Positions 1 through 8,075 of a stretch of 64,000 nt of DNA are shown here, piece after piece. A program made the translations under genes and the position numbers. Source of the stretch: Serratia nevei. GTDB taxonomy: Bacteria > Pseudomonadota > Gammaproteobacteria > Enterobacterales > Enterobacteriaceae. Below the pieces are notes generated by a model. It searched no databases and was not told the origin of the DNA. It worked only from the letters and a program-made list of their open reading frames with translations. Within the stretch, counting starts at the first letter, position 1. The number at the start of each line of letters is the position of its first letter. The stretch is taken from contig NZ_CP149940.1 of the NCBI RefSeq assembly GCF_037948395.1, forward strand, positions 3,782,001-3,846,000, given 5' to 3'.

Positions 1-420
1 CGTGTTATTTACTCCGGTGCAGGGCTGCCGCAACATAAAGAATCAATATATTGGCTGAGTGTCAGATCAATCCCCTCAACCCAACGGTCTAAAGAAAACA
101 AACTACTTATCACCGTACAAAATAGAATTAAAATACTTTACAGACCCAAAGGACTATCAAAAAAAGACGCTTCTGAAGCCTACAAAAAAATCAGATTTTC
201 ATTAACTGGAGATAAGGTGGAGGCAATAAACCCAACGCCGTTTTATGTCTCATTCTACTCGGTTGCTCTGGGAGGTAAAGAGCTCAAAGAGGCCGACATG
301 ATCGCGCCTCAGAGCACAAAGGCATGGAGGGCTCCTCATGGAAAACTGGACAGAGAAATAAAATGGCAAGCCATCAATGACTATGGGGGCGTGACCAAAG
401 AGATCAAAGCATCATTATAG
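1..420 (+). CDS. Periplasmic fimbrial chaperone, PapD/FimC family (5' end outside window)
   Basis: The reading frame is open from base 1 to the TAG at 418-420, so this is the C-terminal 139 residues of a larger protein; the start lies upstream of the window. The visible part has the core of a PapD-type chaperone: an ESIYWLSVRSIPS strand (the conserved YWLxVxxIP region that ends domain 1), then NRIKILYRPKGL, the conserved KLFYRP-type linker, then a second Ig-like domain. Such chaperones hold fimbrial subunits in the periplasm by donor-strand complementation and pass them to the usher, whose gene starts 23 bp downstream. The region is clearly more AT-rich than the core genes further right. The family is certain; which fimbria it serves is unknown. 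Confidence 0.9.
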   Translation, partial: RVIYSGAGLPQHKESIYWLSVRSIPSTQRSKENKLLITVQNRIKILYRPKGLSKKDASEAYKKIRFSLTGDKVEAINPTPFYVSFYSVALGGKELKEADMIAPQSTKAWRAPHGKLDREIKWQAINDYGGVTKEIKASL

Positions 421-443
421 ATGATACACAGGGGGATGCGAAA

Positions 444-2918
444 ATGACGATGATAAAGAAGGTTTACAATAAAACATCGGTGCTGTTCTTATGTGTTTTA
501 TCTTCATCTGCGGCTTTAGCGGAAGAGTACTTTGAACCATCAGCATTAAACAGGGATTATCAGACGACTGCTGACTTATCCAAATTTAATCATGCGAGTC
601 ATCAGTTGCCTGGTGAGTACTGGGTTGATATTTATTTAAATAGCACTTTTTTCGGCAACCAGAAGGTGACATTTTATCAAACAGATGGCATTTTGCAGCC
701 ACGCCTTCACCGCAGAGATCTGGACAATTTTGGCGTTCGTGCCGATAGACTCAAAACACAGAGTGATGACGAGATAGCCTCTCGCCCGCTCAATGAGATC
801 ATTCCAGGAAGTCAGGTAACGTTTAACTTCAATCGTCAAAGATTAGATATCAGCATTCCGCAAGCTTATATTGAAAACCAACCGCGTGATTGGGTAAATC
901 CTACGCTTTGGGACGACGGCATCCGCGCCTTTCTGATGGACTATAGCTTCAGCGGCACCGAGTCATGGCAACATGGGAATGCAAAAAAGGGTGACAACCA
1001 ATATTTGAACCTGCGCAGCGGCGCAAATTTCGGCGCCTGGCGATTGAGAAACTACGCTACCTATTCAAGCCAGAGCAGCACCAAGTGGAAAAGCATCAAT
1101 ACCTATGCCGAACGTAGCTTTAGAGATAGCAAAAACCAGCTGGTGATGGGCGACAGCTCGACCTCTGGTGACGTCTTTGACAGCTTTCAATTCCGCGGTC
1201 TGAAACTCGCCAGCGATCCCTCCATGATTCCTGACAGCCAGAGAGGATTCGCTCCCACGGTGCGAGGGGTGGCGCAAAGCAGTGCCGAGGTTCTTGTAAA
1301 GCAAAATGGCTACATCATTTATCAAACCCATGTACCCGCAGGCAATTTTGAGATCACGGACATCTACCCCACCACGTCAAGCGGTGGGCTACACGTTATC
1401 ATCAAGGAGGCAGATGGCTCAGAACGCAGCTTCTATCAACCCTTTTCCGCTGTACCCATCATGCTTCGGGAAGGAATGAAGAAGAACGAATTAACTCTGG
1501 GTGAATATCGCGCTGCACAAAACGATCGCCCAAATTATAAATTTCTTCAGCAATCATTAATTTATGGCCTCCATGACGATAAAACGCTCTATGGCGGCGC
1601 CATACTTTCTGAACAACACCAGGGAATCGCTTCCGGCATCGGCAGCAATTTGCGGAATTTAGGTTCCGTCTCTGCCGATGTTACACACACCAAAAGCCGG
1701 CTCATGACAGGCTCCAGCCGCTCGGGCCAGCAATATCGCATTCAGTACGCAAAAAATATTGAGGCAACAAGCACCAACTTCACGCTGGCTGGTTATCGAT
1801 ACTCAACGTCCGGTTATCTAAATTTCTCGGAACTGAGCGATATGAACGCCAACCTGGAGAAAAAGTGGCTGGCGCGTGACGTGAAAAGGAGCAGATTGGT
1901 TCTGAATATTAACCAACCCGTTCACGACTTTGGCAGTTTCTACCTTAATGGTTATCAACAGAACTACTGGCACAACAGCAACGTTGAGAGAAATTTCCTG
2001 TTTGGGTTCTCAACGAGCCAAGGTAGTGTTAGCTACAACCTTGCATTGAGTTACAATAGCGGACCCTATACGGATAAACCTGACAAGATCGCCACGCTCA
2101 ACGTTCAGGTCCCCCTGAACAAATGGCAATCGAACAGCTGGGTTAACTACACCGCCAGCAAAAGCAGCCAAGGAAAATTCAATCAGCAGTTAGGTTTAAG
2201 CGGAAGCGCTCTGGAAAATAACCAGCTCAGTTATAACGTCTCTGCCTCCAAAAGTAGCACAAAATCTGGAACGTCCGGCAACAGTGTCGCTTATTATCGC
2301 GGCGGATACGGTGAAATTGGTGCCGGATACAGCTTTGACCGAAATATGCAGCGGGTTAATTACAGCTTACGCGGCGGCGCCGTCGCCCATGACAACGGTA
2401 TTACATTATCGCAATCGCTGGGCGATACCATCGCGTTGGTTAAGATACCTAACGCCCGCAATGTGGAAGTGATTAACAGCACCGGCGTTACCACCGACTG
2501 GCGCGGGTATGCCGTCGTGCCTTATATCAATAGTTATCATAAAAACCGCATTAGTCTGAATCCACAAAGTTTTGGTGATGATATTGAGATCGCAAAGAAC
2601 AGCACAATTGTCGTCCCGACGAAAGGCGCCGTTGTAACCGCTCACTTCAAATCCAATATAGGCCACAGGGTGATCTTTAAATTACGTCACAATACCGATG
2701 AGATCCCCTTCGGCGCCGTCGCCACATTACAAGGTGAGAACGAAAAAACAGGAATTATAGGAAATGATAATAGCGTTTATATGAGCGGCATGCCCGATAC
2801 AGGAACGATCACGGTGCGCTGGGAAGGAGAGAAAAATTGCCAAGGAGATTACACGATCGGCGATCGAGAATCAGAATCGAGGATAAAAACAATAAACATG
2901 GCATGCAAGACAGGCTAA
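444..2918 (+). CDS. Fimbrial outer-membrane usher, FimD/PapC family
   Basis: 824 residues, within the usual range for ushers. Residues 1-26 form a signal peptide ending ALA, followed by EEYFEPSALN, typical of the mature usher N-terminus that binds chaperone-subunit complexes. The middle is rich in short beta-strand repeats (the 24-strand barrel with its plug), and the end has a Cys-containing C-terminal domain (NCQGDY...NMACKTG). The usher forms the outer-membrane pore through which pilus subunits are assembled and secreted. A run of G at 431-435 gives a ribosome site 8 bases before the ATG at 444; a second in-frame ATG at 450 is possible. The gene sits between chaperone and adhesin in one operon. 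Codon use is more AT-rich than most of the window. Confidence 0.95.
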   Translation: MTMIKKVYNKTSVLFLCVLSSSAALAEEYFEPSALNRDYQTTADLSKFNHASHQLPGEYWVDIYLNSTFFGNQKVTFYQTDGILQPRLHRRDLDNFGVRADRLKTQSDDEIASRPLNEIIPGSQVTFNFNRQRLDISIPQAYIENQPRDWVNPTLWDDGIRAFLMDYSFSGTESWQHGNAKKGDNQYLNLRSGANFGAWRLRNYATYSSQSSTKWKSINTYAERSFRDSKNQLVMGDSSTSGDVFDSFQFRGLKLASDPSMIPDSQRGFAPTVRGVAQSSAEVLVKQNGYIIYQTHVPAGNFEITDIYPTTSSGGLHVIIKEADGSERSFYQPFSAVPIMLREGMKKNELTLGEYRAAQNDRPNYKFLQQSLIYGLHDDKTLYGGAILSEQHQGIASGIGSNLRNLGSVSADVTHTKSRLMTGSSRSGQQYRIQYAKNIEATSTNFTLAGYRYSTSGYLNFSELSDMNANLEKKWLARDVKRSRLVLNINQPVHDFGSFYLNGYQQNYWHNSNVERNFLFGFSTSQGSVSYNLALSYNSGPYTDKPDKIATLNVQVPLNKWQSNSWVNYTASKSSQGKFNQQLGLSGSALENNQLSYNVSASKSSTKSGTSGNSVAYYRGGYGEIGAGYSFDRNMQRVNYSLRGGAVAHDNGITLSQSLGDTIALVKIPNARNVEVINSTGVTTDWRGYAVVPYINSYHKNRISLNPQSFGDDIEIAKNSTIVVPTKGAVVTAHFKSNIGHRVIFKLRHNTDEIPFGAVATLQGENEKTGIIGNDNSVYMSGMPDTGTITVRWEGEKNCQGDYTIGDRESESRIKTINMACKTG

Positions 2919-2952
2919 CGCCCCGGCAACGATATTTTAAGGAAACTCTAAC

Positions 2953-3945
2953 ATGAAAATAAAATCAACATGGCGGCCTGGCAGGGCGAATATTAATATG
3001 GTGTTCACTCTATTTTTTTTGGCGTTCATTTCACCCCAAGCTTACTCGGTGTGCGGCGCAATGTTTCACGTACCGCCGTCTATTTCACAAACGGGCATTA
3101 CGGCATCCGTTGATGCCAAAAACGGCTCACTGCTGAGCAGCGGGCATGTCGATTTTTCTGTGAAATTATATGGTAATACTCGTGGGGATGATTGGGATCT
3201 GGAGTATAATCGCGGTGATTTTGTTCTGCAACCTTATACCTATCTCACCGCAACCAATTTCAAATACTACGGCATGAGCGTTTATAAAACACCGAAAGAA
3301 GGGGTCGGTATTGCAATATCGATAAACGATTCCGGGGGGCTTAATGACGTGAATGCGCCCAAAAAAACCCCGGTAAACTATATTCTTTACACTCACTTCA
3401 AATATTATCTGGTAAAAATAGGAGACATCACTTCCGGTGTCATTCCTGAGTTTAATGCTTTTGAACTGAACTATGCCTGCCTGGGGATAGGTAATGGAAA
3501 AAGACTCGGTTCTACCCCCTTTCTCTCCACATATATTTCCGCCCAAGGCTGTCGGTTAACCACCCCCGTTAAGTATGTAAATTTGGGAGAGATAAATCGA
3601 AGAGCGTTCTCCGGAAATGGCAGCATCGTAGGGGGAACTCCCTTCGACATCACAATCGACTGTAATTCAAATGCCAAGGTTGACTTGGAAATCAAAGGGC
3701 AAACCGTCAGTGGCAACAGCCAGGTATTGGCAATTAATCGTTCTGACCAGGCGGCCAAAGGCGTTGGGCTGCTAATTCTACACAACGGAATTCCTTTTGC
3801 CCTGGGGTCAAAAATCAATCTATTAGATACCACGCTTACCGGTCAAAATGTGATTCCCTTCCTGGCAAAATTTTACCAGACGGAGGACCAGATAACGCCG
3901 GGGGAAGTGAATGCTGTCGCTCAATTTACCTTATCGTACAGATAA
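2953..3945 (+). CDS. Fimbrial tip adhesin-like protein, two-domain
   Basis: 330 residues, last gene of the fimbrial operon, 34 bp after the usher. A hydrophobic segment around residues 16-32 ending in QAYS is a signal peptide. The first half has no pilin signature that I recognise and is probably the receptor-binding domain. From about residue 195 a pilin domain follows (CRLTTPVKYVNLGEI ... FDITIDC ... VNAVAQFTLSYR), with the Cys pair, the PFDITIDC-type strand and the final aromatic strand typical of usher-assembled subunits. Length and last position in the operon fit a FimH/MrkD-like tip adhesin rather than a major pilin of about 180 residues. The ligand cannot be read from the sequence. No major pilin gene lies within the window, so it should lie upstream. 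Confidence 0.8.
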   Translation: MKIKSTWRPGRANINMVFTLFFLAFISPQAYSVCGAMFHVPPSISQTGITASVDAKNGSLLSSGHVDFSVKLYGNTRGDDWDLEYNRGDFVLQPYTYLTATNFKYYGMSVYKTPKEGVGIAISINDSGGLNDVNAPKKTPVNYILYTHFKYYLVKIGDITSGVIPEFNAFELNYACLGIGNGKRLGSTPFLSTYISAQGCRLTTPVKYVNLGEINRRAFSGNGSIVGGTPFDITIDCNSNAKVDLEIKGQTVSGNSQVLAINRSDQAAKGVGLLILHNGIPFALGSKINLLDTTLTGQNVIPFLAKFYQTEDQITPGEVNAVAQFTLSYR

Positions 3946-4110
3946 TGTAATTCATGCATGTCATTCCGATGCGGCCGGGCCAACCAACGAGGTTGGCCGA
4001 ATATCGCCCTTCACTGGCAGAAACGATCGAAAAAGATCCGCAGCCAACGTCAGCGGTGGTGAATCGTGGTCGATTTGGTATGCGATAGGGTACTACAGGA
4101 TCTGAAATGC

Positions 4111-4140
4111 AAAAAGCCGACCCTAAGGTCGGCTTTTTAA
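4111..4140. terminator. Bidirectional intrinsic terminator between fimbrial operon and tRNA-Ala genes
   Basis: AGCCGACC-CTAA-GGTCGGCT stem flanked by A5 on the left and T5 on the right. It can end the fimbrial transcript (+) and the tRNA-Ala transcript (-). The roughly 165 bases between the adhesin stop and this hairpin hold no gene that I can support. Confidence 0.85.
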
Positions 4141-4144
4141 ATGG

Positions 4145-4220
<76 letters not shown>

Positions 4221-4280
4221 ACAAAAGTGGTACGCGTTGACCGGCGTTACGGTATTCCCCAACCTCTCTGAGAAGAAGGT

Positions 4281-4356
<76 letters not shown>

Positions 4357-4390
4357 GTTCCACAATCACTTTGTGCTGTGAACGGGGCGC

Positions 4391-4419
4391 ATAATATGAA
4401 ACCCGCTCAAAGCTGTCAA
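4391..4419 (-). promoter_or_regulatory. Sigma-70 promoter of the tRNA-Ala operon
   Basis: On the minus strand: TTGACA (4419-4414), 17-bp spacer, TATTAT (4396-4391), then a G+C-rich discriminator (GCGCCCC). This is a consensus -35 with optimal spacing, and the GC-rich discriminator is the hallmark of stringently controlled stable-RNA promoters. Confidence 0.85.
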
Positions 4420-4664
4420 CGGCTAAATTGAATTCCTGAATCAAGCGTTGAAAAAGCCGCCAAATCAGCATGTTTGGCGCCAAAAAATCATCACTTTGTG
4501 CAGAGTTCATCCATTTTGCGCGCTACATCTCAAAATGGCAAAAGCCCCTGTATATCACGTTGATTTTTAATTAACGGAATGTTAGTGAAATGCGCTTGAG
4601 TCGGACTCCCGAGCGGCATAGACTGCCCGCGCCATAAACTTCATTACTATAAACCGAGTCCGTC
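4420..4664. other. Intergenic region between tRNA-Ala promoter and FNT gene
   Basis: About 245 bases holding the upstream part of the tRNA-Ala promoter (-) and presumably the promoter of the FNT-family gene (+). I see no gene and no clear operator. The ribosome site before the ATG at 4665 is weak (GAGTCCGTC). Confidence 0.5.
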
Positions 4665-5450
4665 ATGTCTTTGCATTCACCAAAAGAAATCGCCGCCCTC
4701 GCCGTTCAGGCCGGGGTAAACAAAAGCCGCGCCCCTCTCGCTAATCTGTTGATTCTGGGCTTTCTCGCCGGCGCTTTTATCGCCACCGGCTTTCTGCTGG
4801 ATATTCACGTCATCGGCACCCTGCCGGCCGAATGGGGCTCTTTCGGCGCCCTGTTGGGTGCCGCGGTCTTTCCTATCGGTTTGATCCTGACCATTCTGGC
4901 CGGTGGCGAACTGCTGACCGGCAATATGATGACCTTGCCGATGGCCTGGTTTGCCCGCGAAATCCCCGCCATCGCCGTGCTGCGTAACTGGTTTTGGGTC
5001 ACCCTGGCCAACCTGGCCGGCAGCCTGGCCGTCGCCTACTTCTTCGGTCATTTGCTGGGCCTGACCGAAGGTGCGTTCTTGCATAAAACGCTGGCGATCG
5101 CGCAGGCCAAAGTGGATGCGGACTTCCTGCACGCCTTTATTTCCGGCGTCGGCTGCAACTGGCTGGTGTGCCTGGCGGTATGGTTAGCCTTCGCCAGCAA
5201 GGATGTGCCGGGCAAAGTGATCGGCATGTGGTTCCCGGTCATGGCTTTTGTCGCCATCGGCTTCCAGCACGTGGTGGCGAACATGTTCATCATCCCGGCG
5301 GCCATCTTTGCCGGCGGCATGGGCTGGGAGCAGTATCTGCCCAATTTCGTCGCGGTATTTCTCGGCAACGCGCTGGGAGGCGCCGGCTTTGTCGGGCTGA
5401 TGTATTTCCTCGCCTACCGCCCGGGGCTGCCGGCTAGCGAGCAAGCCTGA
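4665..5450 (+). CDS. Formate/nitrite transporter (FNT) family channel
   Basis: 261 residues with about six hydrophobic segments and the FNT-family features: an N-terminal cytoplasmic helix (SPKEIAALAVQAGVNK), the GELLTGNMM loop after the second helix (LAGGELLTGN is the conserved FNT P1 signature), the internally duplicated GVGCNWLVCLAVW segment, and GFQHVVANM (conserved GFEHSIANM-type motif with the central His). FNT proteins are pentameric inner-membrane channels for small monovalent anions such as formate, nitrite or hydrosulfide. There is no pflB, nir or asr neighbour, so the substrate is undetermined; this is not the canonical focA locus. It is a single gene, followed by a bidirectional terminator shared with gltX. 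Confidence 0.88.
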   Translation: MSLHSPKEIAALAVQAGVNKSRAPLANLLILGFLAGAFIATGFLLDIHVIGTLPAEWGSFGALLGAAVFPIGLILTILAGGELLTGNMMTLPMAWFAREIPAIAVLRNWFWVTLANLAGSLAVAYFFGHLLGLTEGAFLHKTLAIAQAKVDADFLHAFISGVGCNWLVCLAVWLAFASKDVPGKVIGMWFPVMAFVAIGFQHVVANMFIIPAAIFAGGMGWEQYLPNFVAVFLGNALGGAGFVGLMYFLAYRPGLPASEQA

Positions 5451-5462
5451 CGCACCGCCATG

Positions 5463-5497
5463 AAAAAAGCCCCGGGATCGCTCCACGGGGCTTTTTC
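5463..5497. terminator. Bidirectional terminator between FNT gene and gltX
   Basis: AGCCCCG/CGGGGCT stem (5468-5474 and 5486-5492) with A6 on the left and T5 on the right, between convergent genes. Confidence 0.85.
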
Positions 5498-5516
5498 TTT
5501 ATGGCGTATCAGCGAA

Positions 5517-6932
5517 TCAGGCTTGCGCTTCGCGCTCGGCGATGTAAGCCAGCGCCATGTCGATGCGCTGCAGCGAACGCTTCTGGCCGATCGCATGCAC
5601 GGTCACGTCCATGCCCGGCGACTGGCCGGCGCCGGTCACCGCAACGCGCAGCGGCATGCCGACTTTACCCATGCCGACACCCAGCTCATCCGCCGTGCCC
5701 TGAATGGCGTCGTGCACGTTTTCCGGCGTCCAGACGGTGATGGCGGCCAGCTTGGCGCGCACCGCTTCCAGCGGCTGACGCGCCACCGGGCGCAGGTGCT
5801 TCTTGGCCGCGTCGGCGTCGAACTCGCTGAAGTCTTCGTAGAAGTAACGGCAGGACTCCGCCATCTCTTTCAGCGTTTTGCAACGCTCGCCCAGCAGTTT
5901 GACGATGTCTTTCAGCTCTGGGCCGTTGCGGGTTTCAATGCCCAGCTGCTCAACGTGCCATGCCAGATGCACCGCCACTTCTTCCGCCGGCATATGGTTG
6001 ATGTAGTGGTGGTTCAGCCACTGCAGCTTCTCGGTGTTGAACGCGCTGGCGGATTTGTTGATCGCTTCCAGCGTGAAGAACTCTTTCATCTCATCGATGG
6101 AGAAGATCTCCTGATCGCCGTGGGACCAGCCCAGGCGCACCAGGTAGTTCAACAGCGCCTGCGGCAGATAGCCGTCGTCGCGGTACTGCATGACGCCCAC
6201 GGCGCCGTGACGCTTGGACAGTTTTTTACCGTCGTCGCCGAGGATCATCGACACGTGCGCGTATTCCGGCACCGGCGCGCCCAGCGCTTTGAGAATGTTG
6301 ATCTGGCGCGGGGTGTTGTTGATGTGGTCTTCGCCGCGGATCACATGGGTGATTTCCATGTCCCAGTCATCGACGACGACGCAGAAGTTATAAGTTGGCG
6401 AACCGTCGGTGCGGCGGATGATCAGATCGTCCAGCTCCTGGTTGCTGAATTCGATCGGGCCGCGAATTTTGTCGTCGAAGATCACCGAGCCTTCCTGCGG
6501 GTTGCGGAAGCGCACCACGTGCGGCTCGTCGTCGGTGTGGCTGCACTGGCTGTCGCGGCAGTGGCCGTCGTAACGCGGCTTCTCGCCGTTTTCCATCTGC
6601 TTCTCGCGCAGCGCTTCCAGACGTTCCTTGGAGCAATAGCATTTATAGGCCGTGCCCTGCTCCAGCATCTCGTCGATGACCGCGTTGTAACGATCGAAAC
6701 GCTTGGTCTGGAAATACGGGCCTTCATCCCAATCCAGGTTCAACCAGTTCATGCCATCCATAATTGCGTCGATCGCGTCCTGGGTGGAGCGTTCCAGATC
6801 GGTATCTTCGATACGCAGAACGAACTCACCGCCCGCATGGCGGCTGAACAACCAGGAGTAAAGTGCGGTACGCGCGCCGCCGACGTGAAGATAGCCGGTC
6901 GGGCTCGGTGCAAAACGGGTTTTGATTTTCAT
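5517..6932 (-). CDS. gltX: Glutamyl-tRNA synthetase
   Basis: Class I aminoacyl-tRNA synthetase that charges tRNA-Glu. The frame is open further upstream, but the conserved N-terminus [19 protein letters not shown] gives the start at 6932, yielding 471 residues, the same as E. coli GltX. The HIGH motif appears as HVGG near residue 16, and KMSKS as KLSKR in [14 protein letters not shown] Cys-rich insertion ([13 protein letters not shown] ... CRDSQC) matches the zinc site of the enterobacterial enzyme. It is divergent from the Val/Lys tRNA operon; the roughly 250 bases upstream must hold its promoter. The open frame on the opposite strand of this gene is a composition artefact. Confidence 0.98.
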   Translation of the reverse strand: MKIKTRFAPSPTGYLHVGGARTALYSWLFSRHAGGEFVLRIEDTDLERSTQDAIDAIMDGMNWLNLDWDEGPYFQTKRFDRYNAVIDEMLEQGTAYKCYCSKERLEALREKQMENGEKPRYDGHCRDSQCSHTDDEPHVVRFRNPQEGSVIFDDKIRGPIEFSNQELDDLIIRRTDGSPTYNFCVVVDDWDMEITHVIRGEDHINNTPRQINILKALGAPVPEYAHVSMILGDDGKKLSKRHGAVGVMQYRDDGYLPQALLNYLVRLGWSHGDQEIFSIDEMKEFFTLEAINKSASAFNTEKLQWLNHHYINHMPAEEVAVHLAWHVEQLGIETRNGPELKDIVKLLGERCKTLKEMAESCRYFYEDFSEFDADAAKKHLRPVARQPLEAVRAKLAAITVWTPENVHDAIQGTADELGVGMGKVGMPLRVAVTGAGQSPGMDVTVHAIGQKRSLQRIDMALAYIAEREAQA

Positions 6933-7181
6933 TGGGTTCACTGCCTTATTACGCAACGCGTGTCGGCGGTTGCCGACGATTGCTCGGAATTGAAAAAAGA
7001 GTGGACGACATTGTATCACCACGCGCTAATTCCTCAACGCCGACACGATATTGCACCGGTCGATTTCGCGCGTTTTGCGGCGAGTTTCGCATAGCGTTGC
7101 GCAAAGAATCGGCGCCGTTGGCGATAATTATCGCGCCCTGCCTAAATTTGCGGCGAACGATTGAAATCATTTTAAAAACCG

Positions 7182-7209
7182 TTGACTCACTTTGAACTAT
7201 CCCTATAAT
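7182..7209 (+). promoter_or_regulatory. Sigma-70 promoter of the valyl/lysyl tRNA operon
   Basis: TTGACT at 7182-7187, 16-bp spacer, TATAAT at 7204-7209, 17 bases before the first tRNA-Val. Near-consensus, as expected for a stable-RNA operon. Confidence 0.9.
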
Positions 7210-7226
7210 GCGACTCCAACAAGACG

Positions 7227-7302
7227 GGGCGATTAGCTCAGTTGGTAGAGCATCTCCTTTACACGGAGGGGGTCGGCGGTTCGAGCCCGTCATCGCCCAC
7301 CA
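7227..7302 (+). tRNA. tRNA-Val(UAC), copy 1
   Basis: 76-nt cloverleaf with encoded CCA. Acceptor GGGCGAT/ATCGCCC, anticodon loop TTTACAC (anticodon TAC), T-arm GGCGGTTCGAGCCC. It differs from copies 2 and 3 only at acceptor pair 4:69 (C-G instead of U-A), a compensated change. It corresponds in position to E. coli valU. Confidence 0.97.
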
Positions 7303-7331
7303 TCTTGTTGAGTAAAAATGAGAACGAATGA

Positions 7332-7407
7332 GGGTGATTAGCTCAGTTGGTAGAGCATCTCCTTTACACGGAGGGGGTCGGCGGTTCGAGCCCGTCATCA
7401 CCCACCA
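7332..7407 (+). tRNA. tRNA-Val(UAC), copy 2
   Basis: 76 nt, acceptor GGGTGAT/ATCACCC, anticodon TAC, encoded CCA; identical to copy 3. The 29-bp spacer from copy 1 has no promoter, so it is part of the same transcript. Corresponds to E. coli valX. Confidence 0.97.
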
Positions 7408-7445
7408 TCATTCTCTCGTTTAGCAGTACCTGGAAGTCCCGAAGT

Positions 7446-7521
7446 GGGTGATTAGCTCAGTTGGTAGAGCATCTCCTTTACACGGAGGGGGTCGGCGGTT
7501 CGAGCCCGTCATCACCCACCA
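7446..7521 (+). tRNA. tRNA-Val(UAC), copy 3
   Basis: 76 nt, same sequence as copy 2, anticodon TAC, encoded CCA. Seven bases separate it from tRNA-Lys. Corresponds to E. coli valY. Confidence 0.97.
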
Positions 7522-7528
7522 CTTCTGC

Positions 7529-7604
7529 GGGTCGTTAGCTCAGTTGGTAGAGCAGTTGACTTTTAATCAATTGGTCGCAGGTTCGAATCCTGCACGACCC
7601 ACCA
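7529..7604 (+). tRNA. tRNA-Lys(UUU)
   Basis: 76-nt cloverleaf, acceptor GGGTCGT/ACGACCC, anticodon loop with TTT, T-arm CAGGTTCGAATCCTG, encoded CCA. Its sequence agrees with E. coli lysV as I remember it. Its last 19 bases begin a 60-bp sequence repeated exactly at 7853-7912. Confidence 0.97.
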
Positions 7605-7912
7605 ATTCAGAGAAAAGCGCCTTTTGGCGCTTTTTTCGTTTCTGCGCCACCTAAACCCGACTTAATCTTCTTGCCGACAGAGTTCACCGAGTCGTGCAGG
7701 ATAAGACAAAAGCATTTATGCTTTTGAACAGCGCTTGCGCTGGCCCGAAGGGGCCGGCTATGAAATAGGCGGATAGCCGTAGAGGTTCGAGCATCGCGCA
7801 GCGATACGACAACGCGCAGCGTTGCCCGCAGGGTGAGGCCACAGGCCGAATCAATCCTGCACGACCCACCAATTCAGAGAAAAGCGCCTTTTGGCGCTTT
7901 TTTCGTTTCTGC
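7586..7912 (+). repeat. 60-bp direct duplication of tRNA-Lys tail plus terminator, enclosing a mini-hairpin array
   Basis: Bases 7586-7645 (last 19 nt of tRNA-Lys with CCA, terminator and following bases) recur without mismatch at 7853-7912. Between the copies, 7691-7702 (GTCGTGCAGGAT) is an inverted copy of 7854-7865, so a 175-bp unit is bounded by 12-bp inverted repeats derived from the tRNA T-arm/acceptor. Inside lies a run of small perfect hairpins: 7708-7725, 7731-7740, 7742-7755, 7755-7779, 7793-7805, 7811-7823, 7825-7833 and 7837-7847, the last four with 3-nt loops. There is no convincing ORF. It recalls the rtT repeat behind E. coli tyrT, which also carries tRNA 3' tails, but I do not recognise this exact element. 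Bases 7913-8075 hold only the fepB promoter and Fur site. Confidence 0.85.
7613..7636 (+). terminator. Terminator of the Val/Lys tRNA operon
   Basis: AAAAGCGCC-TTTT-GGCGC stem followed by T6. An exact second copy, carried in the downstream repeat, lies at 7880-7903. Confidence 0.9.
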
Positions 7913-7963
7913 CGCACTCACTTCCCCTTCTTCTTATTCTCTCTATTCACCACACGCTAAGAT

Positions 7964-7982
7964 ACGAATGGTTATCATTTTG
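7964..7982 (+). promoter_or_regulatory. Candidate Fur box upstream of fepB
   Basis: The core AATGGTTATCATT matches 11 of 13 bases of the Fur core AATGATAATCATT (12 of 19 over the full 19-mer), about 95 bp before the fepB start. The agreement is modest, but the gene function makes iron control expected. Confidence 0.6.
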
Positions 7983-8075
7983 GCGGCTTGAATGGTAAAT
8001 TAGCGGGCATCCACCACGCAGCCAATCCGCCGCCGGATTGATACGCCTTAGTTCAAGGAAAGAAAGAGCCCGCTC

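Noticed and set aside
5460..7094. Long open frame on the plus strand opposite gltX (544 codons)
   Set aside because: It mirrors gltX codons in a GC-rich genome; the His/Arg/Val-rich composition is that of an antisense shadow and no family motif is seen.
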